Part shown: in pieces, positions 11,601-21,559 of the stretch | How positions within the stretch are numbered: the first letter of the stretch is position 1 | Layout of the letters: each line of letters begins with the position of its first letter | DNA from: Arcuatula senhousia | Taxonomy: Eukaryota > Mollusca > Bivalvia > Mytilida > Mytilidae | Assembly: GCA_963971305.1 (NCBI GenBank) | Contig: OZ020305.1 | Span: 45,469,750 to 45,533,749 of the forward strand | DNA: 64,000 nucleotides | Reading direction: 5' to 3' | Notes under the pieces: model-generated | The model's database searches: none | What the model saw: only the letters and a program-made list of their open reading frames with translations | What the model was told of the DNA's origin: nothing | Made by a program: the position numbers and the translations under genes

Positions 11601-14600
11601 TTGAGAGGTTTGTAGAGCTAACCAAAATAAAAGTCAGAAATCGAACGTATGCACAGAGATGATATTGCTGTCTTTGTTTTAAAACTCTCGCAAACTTTCT
11701 ATAAACTTTCTATAGACGTACGTCCCGTGCGGGGCCCGGGTGGAGAATAGGCCCGCAGCAGAGCCTAGCTTGTCGTAAGAGGCGACTAAGGGTCTTGGGA
11801 TTCTGATGTCGGGTCAGTGCTCAGCCCACAGAGCGACCAAGTGTGTACCCTAGGTGGCTGAATAGGGTGGCCCTCGTCCGCGGGGGTTGTCGGGTCTATA
11901 ATACGGAAACCCTGACCGCCGACCATAGTGGGCCAACGTGTATGGAGAATGCCACGCTTCATGCACGTAAAAGACCCCTTTGTGGACCGCCAAGTAGTGC
12001 ACCACATAGGCTAAATTTTCCGCCCCTACCCACCTCTCCCCTTTTCCTGTGGTTCTTCAAAATTTACCGGTCCTTGTTTCCCACTCCATCCCTATATTTC
12101 ATTTATCATCATCATTTCATGTTCATTTGATCATCTTTTTCATGTTCATCGCCTGTAAATAACCTATATAGCGTTGCATGGGCGTAAAACACCAACTCAC
12201 TCACTCTATAGACGTACTGCAAACGAGCTAGTCGCAGTACAATCGCAGCAAGAACGTAGTAGGATCGTAGTGAAGACGTGATGAACGTAGAAGACACGTA
12301 GTGAAAACGTGCTGAACGTAGAAGACACGTCGTAAAAACTTGATAGTCCTAGAAGGAACTTGGTTGTAAACTTGAAGGACGTTGTAAGGTCTGTGTAAGG
12401 ACGTAGAGAAGTCGCATTGAAAACCTAGGAGCAATAGTTTTATCCCGTTTGCACTGCGTTCTAAGAACGTACCAAGAACTTAGAGAAGTCGCATTGAAAA
12501 CCTAGGAGCAATAGTTTTATCCCGTTTGCACTGCGTTCTAAGAACGTACCAAGAACTTGGTTCTTGGTTCTTGGTACGTTCTTAGAACGCAGTGCAAACG
12601 GGATAAAACTATTGCTCCTAGGTTTTCAATACGACTTCTCTACGTCCTTACAAAGGCCGTGCAACGTCCTTCAAGTTTACAACCAAGTTCCTTCTAGGAC
12701 TATCAAGTTTTAACTACGTGTCTTCTGCGTTCAGCACGTTTTCACTACGTGTCTTCTACGTTCATCACGTCTTCACTACGTTCTTGCTGCGACTGTACTG
12801 CGACTAGTTCGTTTGCAGTACGTCTGTAGAAAGTTTGCGACAGTTTTAAAACAAAGACAGCAATATCACCTCTGCGCATACATTCGATATCTGATTTTTA
12901 TTTTTATTAGCTCTACAAACCTCTCAAAAACTGCATGATGCATCATTTACCCACCGCTAACCACCTATATTGGACAAACTAACTTAATGCGTGTGTGTGT
13001 GTGTTTGTTGGTGTTTAACGCCCTTTATCGACGCACCTGGGCCATGTAGGGTGGTCAGTGTTTAATGGTGGAGGAAACCGGAGTACCCGGAGGAAACCAC
13101 CGACCTTGTGCAGGTAACTGACAGACCTAATCACATACAGATGGAGAAGTCCCTTTTTTGTTAAATACAAACGGATCTCGAACACCAGCCCAGAGGTGAT
13201 CGGCCAGTGATCAATAGTGTGGTATTTAAACCAGCGCCTTAGACCACTCGGCCACCCAGGCCCCCCTAACTTAATGCATAGAAAAAAATTACATAAATTG
13301 TGTTTCACCATTGTGTTGTTTTGTGTTGAAGTTGCACACGGATTCTAAAATCGCAATGAAAAGAGAAAGTTTAGTGCCACAAAACTTGGTTATCTCGGGT
13401 TTTTATTCAGCCTGTACCATAACTCATGAACTAGTCTTGTATATAGTAAAACTTACGGCGACAAATATCAGTCTTTTGGGGTTTAAAATTTTTTTTTGAT
13501 TGTCCATGCACTTGAAGTCTACACGAGGCGATGCTTCATTTGTGTTATTTAAACCAGAAGCTTTTAGTTATTATGTTTATTTATTTATTTTTTTTGGTAT
13601 TGTTGCCGTTCAACTTTTGTCTTAAGCGTCTCTTGTTGATCTTTAATAGACAAAAAGGGCATATAACACGCATTGAATTTTAATTATTCGCCCGGAATCG
13701 CCTCCTGAAAAATATGTATGCATAAAAAAACTGCACGTGTATTGAAGACAATGTACTAGCCAGATGTAATTGGCCAGATTAGACGGAGAGAAAATTCCAG
13801 GGATACATGTATATGGTAGTTTATAAACGTATTAATTCTGAAATTGAAAACAAGCTTGATGCTTTTGTGAACTATTCCCCTGTTTGCAGTTTGCCGACCA
13901 ATATGGCAATTGTAGCGGGTCCCATCCAGCCTACTATTATCGAACTCTACAACAAAATTCTTTAATTAGTTATTTAGTAAGCAGCATCAGCATGGACTTT
14001 TATGATTCGGTATCAGGTTTGTCGCTCATCTACTTCCTGTTTAGTGACTAATTTGTTGACAAGTAGACTCGAATAATAGCTCGAGTCGTAACTCGAGCTT
14101 TAACTCGAACTCTAACTCTGACTCGAACTCGATGATTACCTACACCCGAAAATCAGTATGGACAAGAACATATCCATTCCCCAACCATAGACAATTTGGA
14201 TCGTTCTGTTGTACACCCTTATTTAGACCGTGTATAGAAATGCTTAAAACATATCTAATTATCAGTATGCATCATATAACATTCGTAGATGTAAAGATTC
14301 AGTCAGTAAATTATGTAGATAGAAATTTATGAGATGTGGAATAAGAATACGCGACACAACCTACAGCATTAACAACAATTTAAATAAACAAGCTCAGAAA
14401 ACAGCCAGCAGCCTTCAATGTGACCAGTGGTCGCTGTTCGCTGTTTTGAAATTGGCCCTGTATTGAAAAAAAAGAACTACATATGATTCAAGCTTAATCC
14501 TTAAGTATCCATGAAAAACCCCATTCTTAACAAACAACAGCTTTGATAAAGATATATACAGAATTAACATATATACATGTATGGTTTTTGTTATTATCGC

Positions 14601-17600
14601 GTGCCATACATATCAAACCCTTTTGTACAAATTCATGTGAACTGTCAGAAAACCTAGTAAAAACTTACTAGAAACGGCGTTAAAACCGTTAGGACGTACT
14701 GTCAACGTAGTAAAAACTGTACGGACGTGTTAAGGACGCAGTAGAAACTTCCTTATGGTCGTGCTACAAACTTGAACGAAAAGTACCGTTATATGAAATC
14801 GTAGAGAAAACGTACGGCGAACGTAGTGCAAACTTTAAGGACGAAGTGATGTCGTAGCATAAACGGCACAAAAAATCATACCGTCCAGGCCACGTCCTTG
14901 AAGTTTTTGATACGTCCCTTCTACGTTCATGCTACGATCATAAAGTTCTCAATACGTTCTTAGTAGGTCTGTACTACGTTTTGACTTCTCCACGTCCTTT
15001 CTACGTTTGTTTTGAACATGTTCAAAATTATTCCACGTCCTTCACGTTCTTGAAGTTCGCACTTCGTCCAAGAAAGTTCGTACTACGTCCACTAAAGTTC
15101 GCACTACGACCATACGAGTTTCTAGTACGTCTTAAATACGTTCACCAAGTTCTTTCCACGTTTTTTGCCTTTTTAGGACTTAGTAAGAACGTAGTAGGAA
15201 CTTTATCCAGTGTGACGGGGGCATAAGAAGGCAGGGCTTAATCATATTAGTGAAAGTGGTAATTATTCATTTTTGGCTAAGATATGTAAGCAAATATAGA
15301 TACATGTTGGTTAACAGCAGTAACACAATGAAATTTCTTTTAGTTTCAGTTAACGTTACACATATGTTTTTTAAACAAAACTAATTCAAAATGTTTCTTT
15401 TTATACGTTTCAGTAATTTTCTTCAATTTCATTCTTGGACTTTCCGGAGTTTCCACTATACTGCAAGTTATTGTCATCAATATATATTTTCGGAAGGAAA
15501 AAGAACCCCAACCTATCTTGTTGAGATATATAATAAAGCCATTATGTCTGGTAACTTTTGTGGACCTTCCAGAGGTACATGGAATAAGTTGCTACAAATC
15601 AAAGACGGTACGAATAGCTGCTGGTACAGTTTAAACTTTCTGAACTAAATCAAGGAATAACATTCATGTTACACAAAATTCGTTACTGTAACAATAGAAA
15701 CAATTAAAGTTTGAAATTTCTTGGCTAATCATCTAAAAACAGACATATAAGTAAAACAAATATGACCCACTTGGTGCTATGTGAATGTTTTTTGATAAAA
15801 AGAACACTCATTTTTTTACCAAATATAATGCATCCTATGAAAAATCATTCTTAAATGAATGCAATACATCCATCATTTTTAAATGTCTGCAATCGATTGT
15901 TACATCTAGCAAATTCGATATAAAATTTCAAACTAATTTAAACTACTTACGTCCTTTAATATCTAAAACAATGGCTTTTCGGAATTTAAAAAAAAGGCTT
16001 CAACAAAAAAATTTAAATGAAAATTACTCATTGAGTAAAACACGTGTATTTATTTGACGGAATAGTAGTTCGGTAATTTAGAATGGAAATCATTATATTA
16101 AAAAATGTTTTTCATATTTTGAATTTTTAAATCATGTCATGGTATAAAATCAAATAAGATTATTATGTAAACTGTCATCTTTAACTAAAACTCGTTAAGT
16201 CTCTGATTAGTGATCATAAATTCGTAAGATATCTTCATCATTTTACCGATCTGTCTCAATTTACCTTTCCGTATTTTAAAAACTTCTCACAAATGATGGC
16301 GCTTTTAATTTGTGCACACATCGAATTTTAGTGATTTAAGTCATTTTTATTGTTGGGGCCATTAAAAAAACCCAAAATGCCTTTGTTTTAGATAATGGAT
16401 TAATTTAATAATTTAACGACGCATTTATTTAGTTTGAAATTGTAAGTAACACTTGCTAGATGTACCAAAAAAATTGAAAACTTCCAACCAGAAATAACAT
16501 TCTTATAATTCATAATTTGTTTAAAAATCATGGTTTGAATGCATTTTTCAAAGTATGATATTTCATGTCACGCAGGTTATTTGAAAAGAATGTGCGATTT
16601 CTTATTTAAATTTAATACTTTTTAAATATCTTCGGACATTCTGGTGAAAATTACGAATCTATGGATACAGTGGGTTGAAATTATCAGAAACTTTTATTTG
16701 AATAGGAATTCGCCGATTTGTTAAGTTGTGTTCCATCATAGTGTTTTAACTTTTTTGGGGAAAGCATTCTGGGATTCAATGCATTTAATAAGCTCCCGCT
16801 CCGCGGGAGCTAAATTGATAGAGTATGATGCCTTTAACCGGAACACGTATAAGCTAGTCAAAAATCCGCACCCAATAGCACGGAATGCAAAATTAATTTT
16901 CAATTTTGTAATTTGCATTTAAAGAAAATAAAATACATATCTAGTTATTATATTTATAATAATATTCTGAGTATTCTCAGCTATGAGATATTTTTAAATG
17001 TTTAAAATTAGGATTTCTGGCATTTATTATTGAATTGTTCAATTCTATCGCTAGGGGTCGCGTCTATCAAAACAAAATGAAAGCTGACTGTCATTGCATG
17101 TCAACCAAAATGAATATCTTAAATAATTCAGCATATACATTTCCCAGCAGTCATTACATTTACCTTGTCGGCCTCACTTAACAAAATTGTTTTTGTTATT
17201 TTTCTGTCCAGCGTTTGCATTCGAAAATGAAAGTGAAAGTGCTTTCTTCGAGGTCCGAAATCGTCTATTATTACCATATATGGTTAAACAGGTCGAAGAA
17301 ACTACCATATTTAGAAACCACGTGAAAATTTTTGTACCTGTACATTTTTGTACTTTAACCAATCGACTAAATGAAAATATTTTACGCTATTGTTTACTAC
17401 TACTTTTGCCTTTGAATAAAAAAAGGTACATTTTCCAATGGTCTCGCGACAAACATTCAAGCATGTTAAATGCATGAAAATGGTGTTGAATAATAGTTCA
17501 CGATATTTCAAATCTATTCCATGTTGATTTTTTTGGTCAATTATATAAAAATAGAGATTCCTAGGAAGAACATCGAATAGCTGGTTTACAGTATTCAACA

Positions 17601-18113
17601 TGCAGTCTTTATCACTTGGTGTTTGACATCCTATATTTACAATGTTTAAGAAAAAACCATCCCCTTGTTCTGTTTGCAGGCGTTTTCCTTTTTTATAATC
17701 ATGCAAAAGCTTGCATTTCTTGCTACCATTTAAAGATAATGAGTTTTTTCTTTTATTTTAAGTATGATGTACCATACATGTATTTATAAGAAAGTGACTT
17801 AATATGCGGGAGCTTATCAGGTTTAACCTGCATCATATTAGAATCTACCATTTTATGACATCCATTATAATGATATGGAAAATGCAATTTAATTTCGCTA
17901 ATTTATTTTTAGGTCAATGCAGATCTACACCATGCTCATGATGTTTGTAATGTCACAGAAGAAATGGAAGCTAAAGTCAACGACAAGGAAATAAACTGTG
18001 AAGTTTGGAGATGTTTTTCTGTATCTATTGACAGACTCAGTCTTATGTTGTTTTCCCTTGTTTTGATAATTGGTGGGATGGTCATCTTTAAAAACATCAC
18101 CAACTACAGCTAA
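2678..18113 (+). CDS. Gene A: nicotinic acetylcholine receptor alpha-like subunit (Cys-loop channel), 5' end missing
   Basis: Exons are 2678-2826, 3616-3660, 4788-4897, 5664-6202, 15414-15607 and 17913-18113 (TAA), all with GT-AG introns. They encode about 411 residues after an unseen signal-peptide exon. Visible features are the Cys loop CPIDVTRFPFDTQIC, loop C YYGCCPEPYPDV with vicinal cysteines, M1 to M3, GEKVSL before M2, a short M3-M4 loop of about 77 residues, and M4. The CysCys pair marks an alpha-type subunit, and GEK suggests a cation channel at the cell surface. It differs from its paralogues in three places: loop A ends LFDR (others VYDR, IYDR or LYDR), loop B reads GSWTNQW (others GSW-T/S-YHG), and M2 has Thr at 4' and Tyr at 12'. 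The ligand is not shown by sequence. The 9.2 kb intron after the fourth exon holds the foldback element. The reading frame is intact. Confidence 0.9.
3773..4528 (-). repeat. SINE-like family A copy with nested insertion
   Basis: It runs from GTGAGTGAGTTGGTGTTAAACGCCC (split here only by one variant base) to a CACCCGGGCCCCGCA-type end, like the complete copy at 11722-12204. It is interrupted at about 3884-4140 by roughly 255 bp that is not part of the family. That insert includes a CTTCCATTGCGATCTTGTG stretch resembling part of the foldback arm near 11.45 kb. It lies in an intron of gene A. Confidence 0.7.
5050..5310 (-). repeat. Solitary 3' tail of the RT retroelement family
   Basis: Read on the minus strand, this matches the 3' untranslated part that follows the reverse-transcriptase remnants at 36.2 and 50.2 kb. 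Shared elements are the CCTTTCGGAC-type block, TCGTGTTTTCTTG and CTCCGGAACA. It is 5' truncated and carries no coding part. It lies in an intron of gene A. Confidence 0.55.
6576..7021 (-). repeat. SINE-like family B, complete copy with target-site duplication
   Basis: The 446-bp unit is bounded by a 19-bp duplication, GACGAGAAAACCGGAACGT on the left and GACGAAAAAACCGGAACGT on the right (one difference). The tail is TAGTTAGTTAGTTA on the left, so the element reads on the minus strand and ends in a short tandem repeat, as SINEs do. Its head, CCGTGCGGGTTCCGGGTGG, resembles the head of family A. It lies in the large intron of gene A. Confidence 0.75.
8394..9421 (-). pseudogene. Polyadenylated retrocopy of an unknown basic protein, broken
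   Basis: The segment is flanked by the 14-bp duplication TACGTTCAAGTTTG (8380-8393 and 9422-9435) and carries a T-rich run at its left edge, which is a poly(A) tail on the minus strand. An ATG at 9391 opens a frame to 9125. A frameshift in an A run then leads into a frame with one TAG (near 8998), which continues through 8958-8539. Together that is a protein of roughly 290 residues with an arginine-rich middle and a Lys/Glu-rich C-terminus. I recognise no family. The uninterrupted right arm shows the empty site, so the copy landed after the palindrome formed. It could derive from a cellular mRNA or from a retroelement ORF. Confidence 0.7.
11722..12204 (+). repeat. SINE-like family A, complete 483-bp copy
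   Basis: It is bounded by the 13-bp duplication TCTATAGACGTAC (11709-11721 and 12205-12217). The head is GTCCCGTGCGGGGCCCGGG, and an internal GTCGTAAGAGGCGACTAAGG block is followed by the tail CACCAACTCACTCAC. The internal block resembles repeats I recall from other molluscs. The right foldback arm lacks it, which shows the empty site. Confidence 0.8.
12991..13265 (-). repeat. tRNA-derived SINE (family C)
   Basis: It is bounded by the 12-bp duplication CTAACTTAATGC (12979-12990 and 13266-13277). On the minus strand it begins with a tRNA-Leu-like part: GGCCGAGTGGTCTAAGGCGC resembles box A, and GGTGTTCGAGATCC resembles box B. It continues with a conserved block containing GGGTACTCCGGTTTCC and ends in a CA repeat. 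It sits in the right arm of the foldback element and the left arm lacks it. Confidence 0.8.
16791..16811. other. Short GC-rich perfect hairpin
   Basis: AGCTCCCGC and GCGGGAGCT form a 9-bp perfect stem around a 3-nt TCC loop. It is an isolated GC island inside AT-rich intron DNA of gene A. Its function is unknown. Confidence 0.6.
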
Positions 18114-18130
18114 ATAATCAACCGTTTTAT

Positions 18131-18260
18131 AGATGAAAACGTTGAAGTTGAAGTTTAAATTTTCATGAATATTAACAGTATTTAATGTTAAAACGTTGAA
18201 GTTTCAATTTTCATAAATATTAACAGTATTTAATGTTTTTCAACTTCAACGTTTTCATCT
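18131..18260. repeat. 130-bp hairpin MITE downstream of gene A
   Basis: The outer 22 bp (starting AGATGAAAACGTTGAAG) are repeated inverted at the other end. The interior holds two direct copies of a unit with GAATATTAACAGTATTTAATG. It starts 18 bp after the gene A stop codon, so it probably forms part of the 3' untranslated region. Confidence 0.7.
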
Positions 18261-18457
18261 AAGGGAAGGGTCATTATTTATCAGCTGAGGGGGTTGTGTG
18301 ATTTTTTAGAAGTTTCTTATAAAAATTTTAAAACATTGAAACTGTTAAGTCCCGTAGTCTGGTTGTTAGTGAACATGCATAATTTTGTATCCATTTTTTC
18401 TTCAAAATTGTTAATGTATTATTATTTTGAAAAGTAAGCTTTCGTCCAATTCATTTA

Positions 18458-18614
18458 TACATTGAATGCAATATTTTTGAGTTTTATTGGTGTGTAAAAG
18501 CGTGGACCTAAGCACATTTTTAATGAAAACGCGGTAGCGCTTCATGTTGAAAATGTTCGCAAAGGTCCACGCTTTTACACACCAATAAAATTAAAAAATA
18601 TGCGATTCAATGTA
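18458..18614. repeat. 157-bp hairpin MITE
   Basis: About 50 bp at each end are complementary (TACATTGAATGCA at the outside, GTGTGTAAAAGCGTGGACC at the inside), with a short central loop containing AACGCGGTAGCGCTT. It is a typical miniature inverted-repeat element without coding capacity. Confidence 0.75.
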
Positions 18615-19109
18615 TATAATTACATTCCGATAAAATATATTAAATGTTTGCACAGAAAATTGCACGAAATGCATGGTTTATCTATTTTGAAATTACTCCG
18701 CGCAAGTCGTTGTTAAGGTGGCACGTGCTAGTGAGTTTTATCGAGAAATAAAACTTCATTATTAACCAATCGAAATTGTCGTTATAAATTAGAACGTAAT
18801 TATATACATGTATATAACCATAACGTTTGCACTTGTCGTAGATCAAAAGGTCTACAGAGCTTATATTAATTGTTGACTATGCACCATGGGGTATTACAGG
18901 CTGTGGTTTAAACTGGTAATAGGAAACCCAAACAGTGTATTTTGAGAACAATGAAAAGGGCAGTGGAATATGATAGACAACAGCTATTGATAAACTGTTG
19001 TCTACCTTTTTCTCACACTGTCATTTTCTTTGTTAAAAATCATTCACTGTAAACTTATTTAGACGCCTTCAGATTTCCAGGGTTAATCATAGTATGTAAT
19101 ACCAATGAA

Positions 19110-19346
19110 CTATGTGCGGGTTCCGGGTGTCAAATAGGCCCGTGCGCAGCGCTAAGCTTGTAGGTAAAAGTCCACTTAAGATAGTCCAGATATCTGACAT
19201 CGGGTCAGACTGCTTTGCCCACAAAACTACTGAGAGTTGTGCCCCAGGTAGCTCATCATCGGAAACCCAGGGATTCTTCTCTCGCTTACTCACTCATCAA
19301 TGATAAATGAGTAAGCGAGAGAAGTACCCCTGGGTTTCCGAGGATG
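19110..19346. repeat. SINE-like B head fragment joined to a long hairpin
   Basis: Positions 19110-19240 match the head of family B (TGCGGGTTCCGGGTG, AATAGGCCC, GCGCTAAGCTTGT, CATCGGGTCAG). Positions 19254-19346 form an inverted repeat of about 40 bp per arm, with TCGGAAACCCAGG near the outside and CTCGCTTACTCA inside. The CGGAAACCCAGG word recurs inverted near 52862. Confidence 0.6.
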
Positions 19347-19359
19347 CAGGTACAGTTGT

Positions 19360-19975
19360 AATCTGTTCTAACAACTTTACTGTCAGGCTCTCTTGACAGT
19401 ATTGAACTGTCCTAACCAAGGACATCAATCGTCATAAATTGTTCTGGGACAGAACTGTCATAAACTGTCACAGTCCCTGACACTTCTGGACTGTTCTAGG
19501 CCCTGACAACTTAGAACTCCTCTGGTCCATGACAGCTCTGTGCCCTGACAGTTCTGGGCTCTGACAGTTCCTGCCAGTTCTAAATGACGTAATGTGTTTT
19601 TATTTAAATGTTTTGTCAGCTATATATTGTTGTAAAAATTATTAGCTTACTGTAAAAATTGTATTCTCGATAGCCATGCAACTTTAATTACTTTGGACAA
19701 TGAACCAGAATGGTTCTTGAACTGTCATGGTTTAGAACTGTCAGGAGCTGTCAGGGCTAAAAACTGTAAGAGCTTAGAACTATCAGGGAGCAAGACAGCT
19801 TAGAGCTGTCAGGGATTAGAACCGTTATAAATATGTCATGGGGTAGAACTGTCCAAAATTGTTCTATGACAGGACACTGCTTGTCATAAACTATCCTAAA
19901 ACTGTCAGCAAGACAGAATTAGAACAGATTCCTAACAGTTTCTGACAGTTCTAAAGAAATGTTAGAACTGACCTC
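19360..19975. repeat. Inverted cluster of GAACTGTCA-type subrepeats
   Basis: AATCTGTTCTAA at 19360-19371 pairs with its complement at 19919-19930. Between them the left half is full of TGACAGTTCT-like words and the right half of AGAACTGTCA-like words, so the two halves are mirror images at the motif level. It is probably a small non-autonomous DNA transposon with repetitive subterminal regions. It is not coding. Confidence 0.6.
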
Positions 19976-19989
19976 AACTGTAGCTGAAT

Positions 19990-20295
19990 GGGGGAGCAAC
20001 GTCATAATGAAAGTCGGGATCGACAGGCGATAATGTCGAAAACCGTAGTGGTGCGCCTGTTGGGAAAATGTCACGTTCACCATGTTAGAGACCTCGATAA
20101 GAGAAGGACCCGTAGGACTATACCCATCCCTCCTTTTTCTATTGGCAGTCAAAACTCTTCTGCGCGATTGTTCTTGTGTCCCGAATTCATCCATTCCATC
20201 ATCATTTCATGATAATTTATCACCCCTTACATGCTCATCTCTCTGATAAATCTTAATCATTGCTGGGGAGTAAAGCAATAAATAACTAACTAACT
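19990..20295 (+). repeat. SINE-like family B relative
   Basis: It ends with CATGCTCATCTCTCTGATAA, then GCTGGGGAGTAAAGCAATAA and the ACTAACTAAC tail. The upstream part (ACCTCGATAAGAGAAGGACCC, TTGGCAGTCAAAACTCT) recurs in the copies at 20890 and 37042. Confidence 0.55.
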
Positions 20296-20889
20296 TTTTA
20301 AATTAATATGACACAGGTTGAACGTGAATCCCCCGCTGATGTTACTTACTCGGTATAATTAATTAAGATCGTGAATCTATTTCTTGTAAATATTGTTTCA
20401 TTCCTGTAACTGTTATTATGAAAATTTTATCCCGATCTGAAGTCAATGAAAAGAAGAGAGATGTTACAGGTTTTTCTTTTAAAGGAAAATCTAGAATAGA
20501 AAGAAATGGGCAGTGATTTTGTTTATGCAAGTTTCGTTTTCAATTTGTTCTTTATAAATTGATTGCACATTTAATTTTCAGAATTCAATTACAAAATGGT
20601 TTTTTTTCCATTTTGCCTTTCATGTCTTTGTTTTTTGCGAATGTCGCCTAGCTCGTACCACTTCCGGCTATAGAGAATTTACAATAATTTATTTATACGT
20701 TAATATTGTTGAAAGTGTTTGTTGACGTTTTTCATTTCTGTTGTTGTTGTTGTTGAATTACTTGAAATTGTGTGTGATAATAAAGTTAACATATACATAA
20801 AATAAAAATTCTATTTATTTAAAAAAAACATTAATTTACTAATGTTTTTTTTCAACTTTGATTATAAAAATACAACATAGATTAAATAA

Positions 20890-21205
20890 TAACAAAATTG
20901 CTGAACCTGGAGGATCAATCTCGATGTCCAATGCAAGAGAAAATTGTGACGTTCCTTGCACGTCAAAGAATCCTGTTGTAGGTCTCGGTAAGAGTAGGAC
21001 CCGTAGGATTCCCATGCAGGAGGCTTAATTGTCCGATTTTACCTACCTCTCTTTCTTTTCCAGAGGCAGCCATAACTGTCCTTCCCGATAGGCCTTGTGC
21101 TATCGACTTCATCATCATTTTATGTTCATTTTATCCCCCCTTTCATGTTCATCTCCCTGATACCGGTATAGCCGAAGTTTGTGATGCCGGGGAGTCAAAC
21201 TAGAC
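20890..21205 (+). repeat. SINE-like family B relative
   Basis: It shares GGTCTCGGTAAGAGTAGGACC, the CATCATCATTTTATGTTCAT stretch and the CCGGGGAGTCAAAC end with neighbouring copies, but its tail is truncated. Confidence 0.5.
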
Positions 21206-21559
21206 TCGAAAAGACGAAATGATATTGATTGTTGCAATTGTCGGCCAATTTTAGTGCAAAGTTATTATGATCAACGATCACACTAAAATTTTGATCATTT
21301 TAATGTAAAACTTTGCTCTGAACAACATTGAATCCTTATAAATGTCACGGACCTAAAGTAGTAGAATATCTCTGATAGAACAGTTTATTAAACATTCAGG
21401 AGCCAGATCGATTCTAGAACTTCAGAGAGTATCAAATAAACAACATTTCGCGTCGTTCACTTTATAAATTTAATGATGAACCTTTATTACATGCACATGC
21501 ATGCTTGTTTTTTAACAAATGTATGTCGACAGTCTTTTTACCATTGTTTTCTTTATTGG

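Larger units (their letters stand above)
7948..15223. mobile_element. 7.3 kb foldback (giant palindrome) DNA element
   Basis: It starts TGCCCCCGTCACACTG and ends with the exact reverse complement, and TA flanks both ends. Left and right arms are complementary along their length: 7980-8390 pairs with 14790-15200, 9436-9560 with 14640-14775, 9930-10140 with 14240-14480, 10700-10800 with 13930-14040, and 11270-11540 with 13280-13560. The centre is near 12561 with almost no spacer. The arms are rich in degenerate ACGTAGT/GAACGT words about every 20-25 bp. The left arm is longer because of inserts at 8394-9421, about 10260-10670 and 11722-12204. The right arm has one at 12991-13265. No transposase is visible, so the element is probably non-autonomous. 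It lies in an intron of gene A. Confidence 0.85.

Noticed and set aside
13235..13262. Possible tRNA-Leu gene
   Set aside because: Only boxes A and B are tRNA-like. The acceptor stem and anticodon arm do not form, and the unit has target-site duplications and a tail, so it is a SINE.
15785..16057. 90-codon plus-strand open frame in an intron of gene A
   Set aside because: Asn/Lys-rich translation of AT-rich DNA with no motif.
17311..17706. 131-codon minus-strand open frame in the intron of gene A before the M4 exon
   Set aside because: No recognisable domain, no splice or homology support, and it overlaps another chance frame in AT-rich DNA.
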